Origin: an uncultured Pseudomonadales bacterium
GTDB lineage: Bacteria > Pseudomonadota > Gammaproteobacteria > Pseudomonadales > Pseudohongiellaceae
Length of the DNA: 64,000 nucleotides
Direction of reading: 5' to 3'
Assembly (NCBI GenBank): GCA_943789335.1
Contig: CALSTS010000001.1
Coordinates: forward strand, 124,001 to 188,000
Shown: piece after piece, positions 19,008 to 28,392 of the stretch
Position numbering within the stretch: position 1 is the first letter of the stretch
How the letters are laid out: each line of letters begins with the position of its first letter
Program-made: the position numbers and the translations under genes
Notes under the pieces: generated by a model
Database searches by the model: none
Told to the model about the DNA's origin: nothing
Seen by the model: only the letters and a program-made list of their open reading frames with translations

Positions 19008-19869
19008 ATGCACATTTACCGAACAATTGCGGACTTAAGGCAAGCCCTTCAGCTTGTTAAGGATGATGGTCTAAGCATCGGGCTGGTCCCTACTATGGGC
19101 AATTTGCATAAAGGACATTTGTCTTTGGCTCGCTTAGCCCGAGAACAGTGTGACTTCGTCCTTGCCACAATTTTTGTTAATCCAACTCAATTCGGACCAA
19201 ATGAAGACTTTCAAAACTACCCTCGTAGCTTTGACGATGACATTGCAGCTTTGAAATCTAATTAATTGTGATGCCGTGTTTGCTCCCAATATTGAAGAGC
19301 TATATCCACAGGGCCCAAAACTCGAAACTCTAGTGACTGTTCCAAATATAAGTAAGCTGCTATGCGGGGCTAGTAGGCCTGGGCACTTTGACGGTGTCTG
19401 CACAATTGTGACCAAGCTGTTTAATATTTGCCGGCTAGATAAAGCCTATTTTGGTGAAAAAGACTACCAGCAACTAGCCATCATCAGAAAACTGGTGCAT
19501 GATCTAAATATTCCCATTGAAATTATTGGCGTCCCTACCTTGCCCGGAATACTTCAGGTTTAGCCTTAAGTTCACGTAATAACTACCTTAATGCCTGATC
19601 AGCTTAAGCAGGCTGCAGTTCTTTACAAAACTCTTCAGAAAACGGCTAATTCAATTAAGCTAGATAAGAACTCGAAGTATCCTGAATTGGAAGAAGCAGC
19701 GTTGGAAAATATATCTTCAGCAGGACTTAAAACCAGATTACTTTTCTATCTGCGATGCTCCGTCTCTATTGCCTGCCACAGCTAACGACAAGCATCTGGT
19801 TATTCTGGCTTGCCGCCTATCTTAGGAAATACCCGATTGATTGACAATATTTCAATTAAATTGGCATGA
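19008..19869 (+). pseudogene. panC: Pantothenate synthetase, several frameshifts
   Basis: PanC joins pantoate and beta-alanine using ATP. The first frame has the [21 protein letters not shown] motif and [13 protein letters not shown]. The frame then breaks at about 19262 (extra base before [13 protein letters not shown]), at about 19545-19550 (before [14 protein letters not shown]), at about 19595 (before DQLKQAAVLYKTL), at about 19735 (before YFSICDAPSLLPA) and at about 19815. The last frame ends ILGNTRLIDNISIKLA at 19869. Residues outside the breaks match the family well from end to end, which argues for recent breakage or consensus error rather than old decay. Confidence 0.8.
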
Positions 19870-20002
19870 GACAATAAAGCTGCTGATAGAGCGTAAGGAA
19901 GGCTGTATTTGCGCGTTTATCGTGTTTCAGCGATAATTACGCCCCTTTTATGATTGCATATGGCAGTATCGTAGCCAACAGGAGCCTAGCTTGAACAGCA
20001 CC

Positions 20003-20372
20003 ATGTTGAAGGCCAAATTACACCGCGCTTGTGTCACTCACTCTGAGCTTGACTATGAAGGCTCCTGCGCCATAGATGGTGACTTGTCTAGATTTCTCTG
20101 GTATCCGCGAATATGAGCAGATCCAGATCTATAATGTGACTAATGGTGAACGCTTCACAACTTATGCTATTAGAGCTGAAGCTGGTTCAAAAATTATTTC
20201 TGTCAATGGCGCCGCGGCTCATAAGGCCGCCGTCGGAGATCGTTTAATCATCTGTGCCTATTGTGCCTATAGTGAGCAGGAATTAATTAACTATAAGCCC
20301 CGCTTGGTGTATCTGGATGAAAATAATACTATTACACGCTCAAGTAATACCATTCCAGTCCAGGCTGCTTAA
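20003..20372 (+). pseudogene. panD: Aspartate 1-decarboxylase, one frameshift
   Basis: PanD makes beta-alanine from aspartate with a pyruvoyl group formed by self-cleavage. ATG 20003 gives [20 protein letters not shown], and the Gly-Ser cleavage site (YEG-SCAID) is intact. A single extra T at about 20088 (TTGTCTAG) separates this from [16 protein letters not shown], which continues in the other frame to the stop at 20372 with the conserved [16 protein letters not shown] loop. With the base removed the protein would be of normal length (about 122 residues). Confidence 0.82.
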
Positions 20373-20442
20373 TTAAAAGTTCTGGCACTGAATTTTTTAA
20401 TTTGATTTCACTATCTTGATTTCTTTATACAAGAGGTAAGTA

Positions 20443-22375
20443 ATGTCCGAGCAACATATATACCCTGTTACTGAAAAAGCTAAAGCCCAATCACACCTTA
20501 ATTAGACGAATATCTAAGCCTCTACCAACAATCTATCGAAGACCCGGATACTTTCTGGGCCAATCAGGCCAATCACTTTCTGGATTGGATCCAACCATTT
20601 ACTCAGTGGTCTACCAGGGCGACATGGAAGAAGGTAAGGTCCAATGGTTTAGTGATGGAAAACTCAACGTCAGCGCTAATTGCATAGACCGCCACTTACC
20701 AGATCGCGCTGAACAAATCGCTATAATTTGGGAAGGTGATGAACCTGGCGCTAGATAGGTCAATTACTTACCAGGAATTGCATGACCATGTTTGCGAAAT
20801 GGCAAATGTTTTAAAACAACGGGGCGTTAGTAAGGGCGACAGAGTCTGCATTTATATGCCAATGATCCCAGAAGCAGCTTTTGCCATGCTTGCTTGTGCA
20901 AGAATTGGAGCAGTCCATTCAGTGGTTTTTGGCGGTTTTCTCCAGAAGCGTTAAAAGACCGCATCCTAGACTCAGACTGCCAGACACTCATTACTGCTGA
21001 CGAAGGTATGCGTGGTGGCAAATATGTTCCGCTAAAAGTCAACGCGGATAAAGCCCTTAGCAGCTGCCCAAATGTGCATACCGTTTTAGTGATTAAGCGC
21101 ACCGGTAACAATATAAATTGGCAAGAGGGTCGTGATATTTGGTATCACGAAGCTATTCAGGACGTCAGTTCTGAGTGTGAACCTGAGCCCATGGGCAGTG
21201 AAGATACGCTTTTCATTCTTTATACCTCTGGCTCTACAGGTAAGCCTAAAGGAGTCCTTCACACCACTGCCGGTTATCTTCTTCAGGCTGCCATGACCCA
21301 TCATTATGTTTTTGACTATCATGATGGCGATATATATTGGTGTACTGCTGACGTCGGTTGGGTAACAGGCCATTCCTATATTGTTTACGGGCCCTTGGCT
21401 AATGGTGCAACAACACTTATGTTTGAAGGCGTGCCCACCTACCCAGATGCCAGCCGAATGTGGCAAATTGTCGATAAATACCAAGTGAATTCATTCTATA
21501 CCGCCCCTACCGCCTTACGTGCATCTAATGGCACAAGGTAATGAACCTTTACAAAACACATCCCGAGATTCATTGCGAATATTAGGAACAGTGGGTGAAC
21601 CAATCAACCCGGAAGCCTGGGAATGGTATTACCATCAAGTTGGTAAAGCACAATCGCCCAATTATGGATACCTGGTGGCAAACAGAAACTGGCGGGCTCA
21701 TGATTACTCCTATACCAGGCGTGACGGATCTCAAACCTGGATCAGCCACCCTGCCTTTTTTTGGCGTTAAACCTGCCTTGGTTGACCCTGAAGGCATTAT
21801 TCTGGACGGGGCTGTTTCAGGCAATCTCGTCATCACTCAAAGCTGGCCTGGCCAGATCCGTTCAGTTTATGGTGACCATCAACGCTGTATTGACACCTAT
21901 TACACCACATACCCCGGTTACTATTTTACCGGTGATGGCGCCCGTCGCGACGAGGATGGGTTTTACTGGATAACCGGACGTGTTGACGATGTTCTCAATG
22001 TCAGCGGCCACAGACTCGGCACGGCCGAAGTTGAAAGCGCCTTGGTTTTACACCCTTCTGTTGCAGAAGCAGCCGTTGTTGGCTTTCCCCATGATATTAA
22101 GGGTCAGGGCATTTATGCCTATGTCACACTAATGATAGGTGTTGATGAAAGTGATGAACTGAAGAAAGAGTTAATTGCTATGGTAAGCTCAAGAAATAGG
22201 CCCAATTGCCAAGCCCGATGTCATCCAATGGGCTCCTGGCCTACCAAAAACCCGCTCAGGTAAAATTATGCGTCGTATCTTGCGCAAGATAGCGGCTAAT
22301 GAACTGGATAACCTGGGAGACACTTCAACTTTGGCCGAACCGGCAGTGGTAAATAACCTCACAGCAAATCGCTAG
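20443..22375 (+). pseudogene. acs: Acetyl-CoA synthetase, at least five frameshifts
   Basis: Acs activates acetate to acetyl-CoA through acetyl-AMP. The start ATG 20443 lies behind AAGAGG. Family segments appear in alternating frames: [65 protein letters not shown] (AMP-binding), [26 protein letters not shown] and the end [17 protein letters not shown] with the regulatory lysine. Breaks are near 20500, 20606, 20750, 20940, 21520, 21665 and 22190. Total length (about 644 codons) is normal. Position downstream of panD matches Pseudomonas, where pgi lies between; pgi is absent here. Confidence 0.85.
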
Positions 22376-22384
22376 CACTTTCAG

Positions 22385-22855
22385 CTAATCAACAGTCGCT
22401 GTTGTGGAATTTTCTTGAAGCACTGCAGTGACTGTATCTGTCCCTGAGCACCCTTGAGGAGTATACGTCGTCTGAGCCTGTCCTGTCGTAGTACTAACAG
22501 GCGTCTCACTAAAGATTGCTAAACCACTAGCTGAGCAAGTCGATGAGAAAGTAACAACAGCCCCTTCAATCACAGGATTCCCACTTACATCCACAATATT
22601 TACTGTAATTGTAGTTGACTCACCAGCTTGCAGGCTGGTCTCACTAGCCGTAGCAGCACCCAAAACAAATGCAGAGCTAACACCACTGCCAATTTGCACG
22701 ACTGCTACGCCATCAGTTCCACCAGCACCTGTTCCAGCTTCGCCTGAAAGCCCTCCATTGCCAAACACGGTAAAATCTTGACCTCCACCACCACCGCAGG
22801 CCGCCAATATGGCGAAGACTGACATATAAGCAATGCCACGTAAGAGTCTTTTCAT
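22385..22855 (-). CDS. Ig-like-fold lipoprotein, probably C-terminally truncated
   Basis: 156 residues from ATG 22855 (MKRLLRGIAYMSVF). The lipobox LAAC is followed by a Gly run and a Gly-rich linker, then one bacterial Ig-like (Big) domain: SLQAGESTTITVNIVD, PVIEGAVVTFSSTCSAS and TTGQAQTTYTPQGCSGTDT. Such proteins normally contain many tandem Ig-like domains. This one ends one domain in, only 9 bases from the end of the convergent acs gene, which suggests the rest was deleted. A longer reading frame starts at 22939 but adds no signal-like sequence. Confidence 0.65.
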   Translation of the reverse strand: MKRLLRGIAYMSVFAILAACGGGGGQDFTVFGNGGLSGEAGTGAGGTDGVAVVQIGSGVSSAFVLGAATASETSLQAGESTTITVNIVDVSGNPVIEGAVVTFSSTCSASGLAIFSETPVSTTTGQAQTTYTPQGCSGTDTVTAVLQENSTTATVD

Positions 22856-23115
22856 AAACGTAACCTTATTGGGGAGGGTAATAATAGAGTAAAGGACGTG
22901 GACGATCATTTGTATCGATTTTAATGGATTTCGGAACATTTAAAAGCCTCTTCCACATCTGAACTTGTAGAAATACTAACATGAAAAATGCCCCGGTGTT
23001 AGTTCGGCTTCACATTTTTTAACGACAGTTATCGAATTGAAATCAGTGTGTTGCAAGAGGTATTTATGAGAATAGATTAATTTATCTCAGCGATGGATTT
23101 AATAAAATTTACAAT

Positions 23116-23625
23116 CTAAATCGACTCTTTAGTGAGAATTCTCCAGAGTCCATCTACTTTCTCTAATTCAATTTTCTTATTAGTGAAATCACTGTATGAA
23201 TCTGAGCTGTAGCCCTGCCTTAGATAAACACAAATTGAATTTTCGCCTACTAACTCAAATTGAGCATAACCAACATCCACTTGAATAAAATCCGGTGCAT
23301 TAATTCTACGAATTCTTTCTATTCCCAAACATCACGACTCATTCCACCTGGAACAACAAAGTTATCGGAATAAAAACTAAGGTAGAGAGATTCATTCTGT
23401 GTAGACCACGCTCTAGCCCAAGCATCTATTACCGCGACCACCTCATTCTCAAGCTCATCTGTATATTGCAAGCCAAAAGCCATCTCATTTGCTTCATTGC
23501 GGGTTTCAACTAATGCAATCTGTTCTTGTGCTGTTTGCTCATGCCTTAGGTGTTCTAATGCAATTTGTTGTTGCTCTGCTTCGATTTTTGCAGCTTGTAA
23601 TGATGCAGCTTGCTGCCGTTAAATA
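23116..23625 (-). pseudogene. C-terminal fragment with a Cds6/NTF2-like domain, frameshifted
   Basis: Reading the minus strand, a Gln/Glu/Ala-rich coil (QQAASLQAAKIEAEQQQIAL) leads into AVIDAWARAWSTQNESLYL and FYSDNFVVPGGMSRDVW. After one shift at about 23327 it continues as RIRRINAPDFIQVDVGYAQ and YLRQGYSSDSYSDF to WRILTKESI. This matches the NTF2-like C-terminal domain seen at the end of TPR or L,D-transpeptidase proteins (Cds6 type). The rest of that gene is missing; the fragment abuts the TPR fragment out of frame at about 23619. Confidence 0.6.
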
Positions 23626-24220
23626 AGAGCTGATTTCCTTCCTCCAAACAGTAGAATGCCTTTTGATGCTCGCTGTTTTTCAGCAGAGCATTGTATAAAG
23701 TAAAGCTGCAGCGGGCCTTATCTTCAAGTGTTTTTAGCTTATGCTGCTGTTCTTCAACTAACTTAATTTCTTTTTCACTGAATTTATACCCCTTCATGCA
23801 TGCCAGATTATATCTGGCCGAATAAAACTCAGAATTTATTGCCAAAGCTTTTTTAAAACAGCTTATTGCTTCCTTTTGTTTCCCATAGTAACGGTAAAAT
23901 ATTCCAAGATTATTATAAGGATCTGGATAATCAGAATTTATCTTTATAGCTTTTTGAAAAGATGAAATAGCGTCTTCAAATAATAGCAATTGTCTTTGAA
24001 TGAGGCCGCGAAGGTTAATCATGATTGAGTTTTTAGGTGATGTAGAGAGAGCTTTATTTATTTGCAGATAGGCTTCATCAAATCTTTTATCTCTGTATAG
24101 AATGAAGGCGGCTAGATGGTTAACCACAACCGAATCAGGATGCTTTTTATATAGCCCTATTAATTCTTTTCTCGCAAGCCCTTTATCACCTTGTAAATAT
24201 TTTTCTAAAATATTTCGACT
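23555..24220 (-). pseudogene. TPR protein fragment (TPR-sulfotransferase type), truncated at both ends
   Basis: About 220 codons of tetratricopeptide repeats: ARKELIGLYKKHPDSVVVNH, the canonical pattern YPDPYNNLGIFYRYYGKQKE, then AISCFKKALAINSEFYSARY and the RCSFTLYNALLKN-EHQKAF-EGNQL pattern that in TPR-sulfotransferase proteins precedes the sulfotransferase domain. No start codon is found upstream (stop near 24226) and the sulfotransferase domain is absent. The frame runs over into the unrelated Cds6-type fragment and ends there. It is best read as a deletion junction. Confidence 0.6.
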
Positions 24221-24411
24221 TTAATTTTTATTGCATTGGTGATGAGAGGTAAATTTCCTTTAATAGAAGATGTATTAGTAGCAGTATTTATAGCGACTAT
24301 GAACGCCTGAGGGTTTTGCTTTACTAGTCTTTACAGCCGACATACGAACGTATTTATTTGCAATTAACCATAAGCTCTAAGGGATCATTAAAGCGATTTA
24401 TTCAACCTATA

Positions 24412-24863
24412 CGTTTTACATTTCCACGTACTGGCGCATCTACTCTCAACACGACACCATTACTAAAATTGAGGTGCATTCGGATTAGATCGCCGGCTCT
24501 TAAGGGTCGCCTTAAGCCCATGCCAGCATAATGTGTATGCACGCCAGGTGCCTGGCTCTAATCTGACATTTTCTCTAGGCGAGCGATATATAGCTCTGGT
24601 AGACATGCTCCATTGTCATCATGCCATTTCCATTGCGCTGCGGTGAATCATCTGCGATTCTGCTGCATCAGTACTGACACTTTCCAGGCTAACACCATGG
24701 CTACCGACATTTCTTATAGTGAAATAAACCGCAATATTTGAAGCTGTCGGAGGCATCTCTCTGCTATAGAGCATCTTCTACTCGAATATTCATTTGTGCC
24801 AGAGACGCCATCGGTAATAAGCAAGATAATGAATAAAATAGCTTTAAATATTTTCATTTGCAT
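24412..24863 (-). pseudogene. Periplasmic copper chaperone PCu(A)C, multiple frameshifts
   Basis: The start at 24863 or 24857 gives MKIFKAILFII, a signal peptide. Family pieces are found in different frames: REMPPTASNIAVYFTIRNVG, GVSLESVSTDAAESQMIHRS with the first copper-site His, GMMTMEHV, ENVRLEPG, then GLRRPLRAGDLIRMHLNFSN (read across shifts) and VLRVDAPVRGNVKRIG. At least four breaks are needed. These proteins deliver Cu(I) to the CuA site of cytochrome oxidase. It begins 14 bases downstream of the lipoprotein gene, so the two formed an operon. Confidence 0.7.
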
Positions 24864-24876
24864 ATTCCAAATTTAT

Positions 24877-25608
24877 TCAGGTTTGCGGGATATTCACTTG
24901 AATGGTTGGCTGCGAACCTAAAGTAATATTTCCACGCAAGCGATATCCGCCGACCGCTTCTCGCATCACTTGATATATCCAACGGCCTTCGGCATCGCTG
25001 CGCGCGGTAATTAAAAAAGTTGCATCATAGATTTCTGACCAACTCTCCGATAGTGCCTAGTTGCGACATTATTCTCAGGCTTTGGGCTGCCAGTTCTTCC
25101 GGATCGAGAGCAAAATAATCTCTAGCTAACACTACTCTCTCTCGCCAAAACTCTTCTTGCTTCAATAATATTTTGCTTGTCTGGTTTATACTTTCGGCCC
25201 GAGCTCAGGTAATTCTCAGCATTATCAAACTGTCCAATTTGGATCGCCTGGTTTGCCATAACAACATAACGTTCAACAATATCTTCTACGCCTTGTAATG
25301 CAATCTGGTTATCTCGGATCAAAACTTAATACTTCCAGATACCGGTCATAAGCATTATCTCCTGCCGGCAGCATCAAGCGATTATCATCAAAGGCCATGC
25401 TGGCTTCAAAAAGCATATCCGCCAAGATCCGAGCTCGTAAAATAGGGTCAGATATCCGCCCAGTCCTCGTTTGCTCGATAACAATACTTTCCTGTTCACT
25501 ACTTGAAGTCGTTTCTTGTGTAGGAAAACTAAGATCTGTCGTAGCACATGCTTGTAATAGCAGTGCACCAACGACAATTAAGTAACTTGTTAATTTAGTA
25601 AACATCAC
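24877..25608 (-). pseudogene. Lipoprotein with helical repeats, frameshifted
   Basis: The minus-strand start at 25608 or 25605 gives MFTKLTSYLIVVGALLLQAC, with lipobox LQAC. The first frame continues to YDRYLEVLSFDP (stop at 25309). The next frame carries DNQIALQGVEDIVERYVVMA and AIQIGQFDNAENYLSSGRKY, a TPR-like helical pair. The last part FALDPEELAAQSLRIMSQL and AEGRWIYQVMREAVGGYRLR needs further shifts and ends at 24877. I do not recognise the family; TPR-containing envelope lipoprotein is the best description. Confidence 0.55.
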
Positions 25609-25635
25609 AGGCGCATCATACTGTATTGTTGGAAA

Positions 25636-26853
25636 TTACAGCAAACCTGTATAAGGCAGGAATTCTAGAAGATCGCCTTTTTTCACCGTGGCATTAACTG
25701 GAATAATAGCCAGCCCATTAGCCCAGGATGTTGAGGTCATTACGCTTGATCCCTGATTCGAAAAGGGTATTAACTCTTGCTGATTATGCTGATTTATATT
25801 TATTCGCACCCGAATATATTCTTGTCTACTGCCCGCTTCAGGAACTTCAAACCCGGCAGGTAACTGGTATTTTTCCGGGTGAATATTTTGCCCCCCCTGC
25901 ATTTTTAGCAAATACGGTTTTACCAACATTAGAAAGGTGACAAAAACAGCTACTGGATTACCCGGCAAGCCAAAAAAAGGAATCTCACCAAGGTGCCCAA
26001 AAGAAAACGGTTTGCCAGGTTTGATTGCGAGTTTCCATAGTGAAAGTTCACCTAAATTCTCAACCGCGGTTTTTACGAAATCGGCATCTCCGACGGACAC
26101 TCCCCCACTAGAAATAATACAGTCTGACTCCTCGGCGGCTTTTAATAGCGCTTTTTGTGTGGCTGGCAAATCATCTTTAACAATTCCTATTTTCCGAGTT
26201 TGCATGCCTAAATTTTTTAATAATGCGTCTAAGGTAAAACTGTTACTTTCATAAATCTGACCCGGATTTAATCGTTGTCCAGGGGTAATCAATTCATCGC
26301 CCGTATTTAAAATAGAAACGCTTAATGGCCGATAAACTTTTACTTTTCTTTGCCCTAGAGAGGCCAGCAGACCGATATCCTGTGGTAACAGCTTATGTCC
26401 TTTTACCAAAATAGCATCGCCTTGTTTGATATCGTGCCCACATAATCGAATGTTTTGCCCGGCTTTAGGCACCTGCAAGATTTTCACTTGATGCTCATCA
26501 TGCTCAGTGTCCTCCTGCAATATGATGGCATTAGCACCATCTGGAATTGGTGCACCAGTAAAAATTCTGGCGGCTGTGCCAGCTTCTAGTGTAAAGCCCA
26601 CTTTGCCGGCGGGAATAATTTGTGAGATAGCTAAAGTGGTTTCAGGCGAAGGGACAAAATCAGTATTAACAGCAAAGCCATCCATAGCACTGTTATCGTA
26701 GCCGGGTACGTTAATGCCTGCTTTTATAGTCTCGGCAATAACTCTGCCTGACAGCCCACTCAACGCCACTTCTTCAATATTAGTAGTCACTAAAGCTTGT
26801 TGAAGTATGTGCTCTAAAGCATCGTCGATAACTATTAAGGCATTTTTATTCAT
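25636..26853 (-). CDS. moeA: Molybdopterin molybdenumtransferase MoeA
   Basis: 405 residues, full length. MoeA inserts molybdate into adenylylated molybdopterin, the last step of Mo-cofactor synthesis in the cytosol. The N-terminal domain has the VPGYDNSAMDGFAV motif and GTAARIFTGAPIPDGANAII. The central MogA-like domain has SSGGVSVGDADFVK and GLPGNPVAVFVTF, and a small C-terminal beta domain follows. Its product is needed by the sulfite-oxidase-like enzyme at 7.4 kb, the only Mo enzyme in the window. The frame is intact, and it marks the end of the frameshift-rich region. Confidence 0.95.
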   Translation of the reverse strand: MNKNALIVIDDALEHILQQALVTTNIEEVALSGLSGRVIAETIKAGINVPGYDNSAMDGFAVNTDFVPSPETTLAISQIIPAGKVGFTLEAGTAARIFTGAPIPDGANAIILQEDTEHDEHQVKILQVPKAGQNIRLCGHDIKQGDAILVKGHKLLPQDIGLLASLGQRKVKVYRPLSVSILNTGDELITPGQRLNPGQIYESNSFTLDALLKNLGMQTRKIGIVKDDLPATQKALLKAAEESDCIISSGGVSVGDADFVKTAVENLGELSLWKLAIKPGKPFSFGHLGEIPFFGLPGNPVAVFVTFLMLVKPYLLKMQGGQNIHPEKYQLPAGFEVPEAGSRQEYIRVRININQHNQQELIPFSNQGSSVMTSTSWANGLAIIPVNATVKKGDLLEFLPYTGLL

Positions 26854-26892
26854 TCACTTAACCTTTTGTAAGCCTCAGTAAGCCTCGCCACT

Positions 26893-27765
26893 TCATGCAT
26901 ATAAGTTAGCAATGAGTTCTTTTATGGCAGCCCCTCTCGAGCGTTGTTTAATACCAAAGCTGGACATAATGTGCTGGCAATCTAAAACCGAATTTCTTAA
27001 TTGAGCTTTGCTGGTTTCTTGAGTCCTTAGTTCAAGACTTTCTATAACTTTTGCTAAACCTTTATCCCTTTCAGCAGCTACTGTTAAGAAATCTTCCACA
27101 AAGGTATGCCGATGTGTTGCTTTCAAGGCGCAATATTGATGAATGCCCCAAGGGCTGGCATTGCATGACAGTTGCCTAGTAATTGCCAACAACACTCTAG
27201 CCACATCTGTCAAAGGAGTTGGGCTGCAACGTTGATCTAGCAGATCCAATTTACCTTGATTGGCTATACATTCCTTGATGGTATTACTGAAATAAGCAGT
27301 GCCTGAATCAAAAATGCCTTCTGTTCGTAAAATTATATGCCTTTCATTTTTTGCAACTTTCTTTTCCAGGCTAAAAGCTAATTTCCCCAGAGGGTTTTTC
27401 GGAGAGCAACTATCTGTTTCTAAATATGGCTTAGGATTCGAGCCATCAAAAACCGCTACTGAAGAATGCTGGATGAAAGGAATTTTTAGGGCTTTAGCTG
27501 ATTTCAACAAAACTGTGCAGGCATGCGTAAGCTGGTTAATACGCTCTTTACTGATAACCGCTTCAGACTGAAAAAGCCCTGGATTCAAACTCAAATTAAT
27601 TAGCTGACTAGGCTGCGCTTCCTTTATTAATGTTGCTAGTCTGTCAGCATCATAGATGCTTGGCTCACCATCATCGATGGCAATATAAGCTACTGTTTCC
27701 TGTTTTAGTAGCTGAGTGAAACTTTTCCCCAGCGGGCTGTTGGATCCAAAAACTAAAAGTTTCAC
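26893..27765 (-). CDS. RmlD-like NAD(P)-binding SDR protein, catalytic Tyr apparently missing
   Basis: 290 residues of the extended SDR fold. The N-terminal MKLLVFGSNSPLGKSFTQLL carries the nucleotide-binding Gly motif. The region PLTDVARVLLAI resembles RmlD (dTDP-4-dehydrorhamnose reductase). At the expected active site the usual YGxSKxxGE reads PLGKLAFSLEKKV, so the Tyr is Leu and a Lys is shifted. The protein may therefore bind nucleotide without being a reductase. It ends 38 bases from ssb and is preceded by moeA on the same strand. The family is certain at fold level; function is not. Confidence 0.72.
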   Translation of the reverse strand: MKLLVFGSNSPLGKSFTQLLKQETVAYIAIDDGEPSIYDADRLATLIKEAQPSQLINLSLNPGLFQSEAVISKERINQLTHACTVLLKSAKALKIPFIQHSSVAVFDGSNPKPYLETDSCSPKNPLGKLAFSLEKKVAKNERHIILRTEGIFDSGTAYFSNTIKECIANQGKLDLLDQRCSPTPLTDVARVLLAITRQLSCNASPWGIHQYCALKATHRHTFVEDFLTVAAERDKGLAKVIESLELRTQETSKAQLRNSVLDCQHIMSSFGIKQRSRGAAIKELIANLYA

Positions 27766-27803
27766 TGTTATCTTGCTTGGTTTTAGGTCGTTTCAGATTA
27801 TTC

Positions 27804-28262
27804 CTAAAACGGAATATCATCATCGAAGCTATCCGCATCAACTGGAGCTTGCTGCGTGGGAGTTTCTTTCCTTGGGGGTGGAGCCGATTGAGATTGGCTA
27901 GGTGAATAACTCTCTCCGGAGCTTCCTCTACTATCTAACATTTGCATTTCATTAGCGATGATGTCCGTCGCATATTTTTTCACGCCATCTTGTTCCCAGG
28001 AGCGAGTTTGCAGACGCCCTTCAACATATAGCTTAGATCCTTTTTTAACATATTCAGCCACGATTTCTGCCAAACGCTGATAAAAAGTGACTCGGTGCCA
28101 CTCCGTGCGTTCTTGCTGTTCACCAGTGTTTTTATCCTTCCACGTTTCAGAAGTGGCTATACTGATGTTGGTAACTGCATTGCCATTCGGCATATAGCGT
28201 GTTTCTGGATCTTGCCCGACATTTCCTACTAAAATTACTTTATTAATACCTCTACTTGCCAC
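27804..28262 (-). CDS. ssb: Single-stranded DNA-binding protein
   Basis: 152 residues. The OB fold begins with [20 protein letters not shown], followed by [20 protein letters not shown] and [13 protein letters not shown] Ser/Gln/Pro-rich linker then leads to the acidic C-terminal tip DDDIPF, which binds partner repair and replication proteins. It is divergently transcribed from uvrA, an arrangement common in gammaproteobacteria; no clear LexA box was seen in the 130-bp spacer. Confidence 0.96.
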   Translation of the reverse strand: MASRGINKVILVGNVGQDPETRYMPNGNAVTNISIATSETWKDKNTGEQQERTEWHRVTFYQRLAEIVAEYVKKGSKLYVEGRLQTRSWEQDGVKKYATDIIANEMQMLDSRGSSGESYSPSQSQSAPPPRKETPTQQAPVDADSFDDDIPF

Positions 28263-28392
28263 AATAAATCTCCTCTCTTTAGATAAGCTAAGTCTAGCAT
28301 GCTTGAGAAAAAATTCGATTAGATTCTTCTTTCTATTACCTTACAACGTATAATGGTCGGTTTAGCCTTTCAAACCAAGAAGTAGAGAATAA

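Noticed and set aside
28263-28392. LexA/SOS box between ssb and uvrA
   Set aside because: No CTGT-N8-ACAG-like palindrome was found in the spacer.
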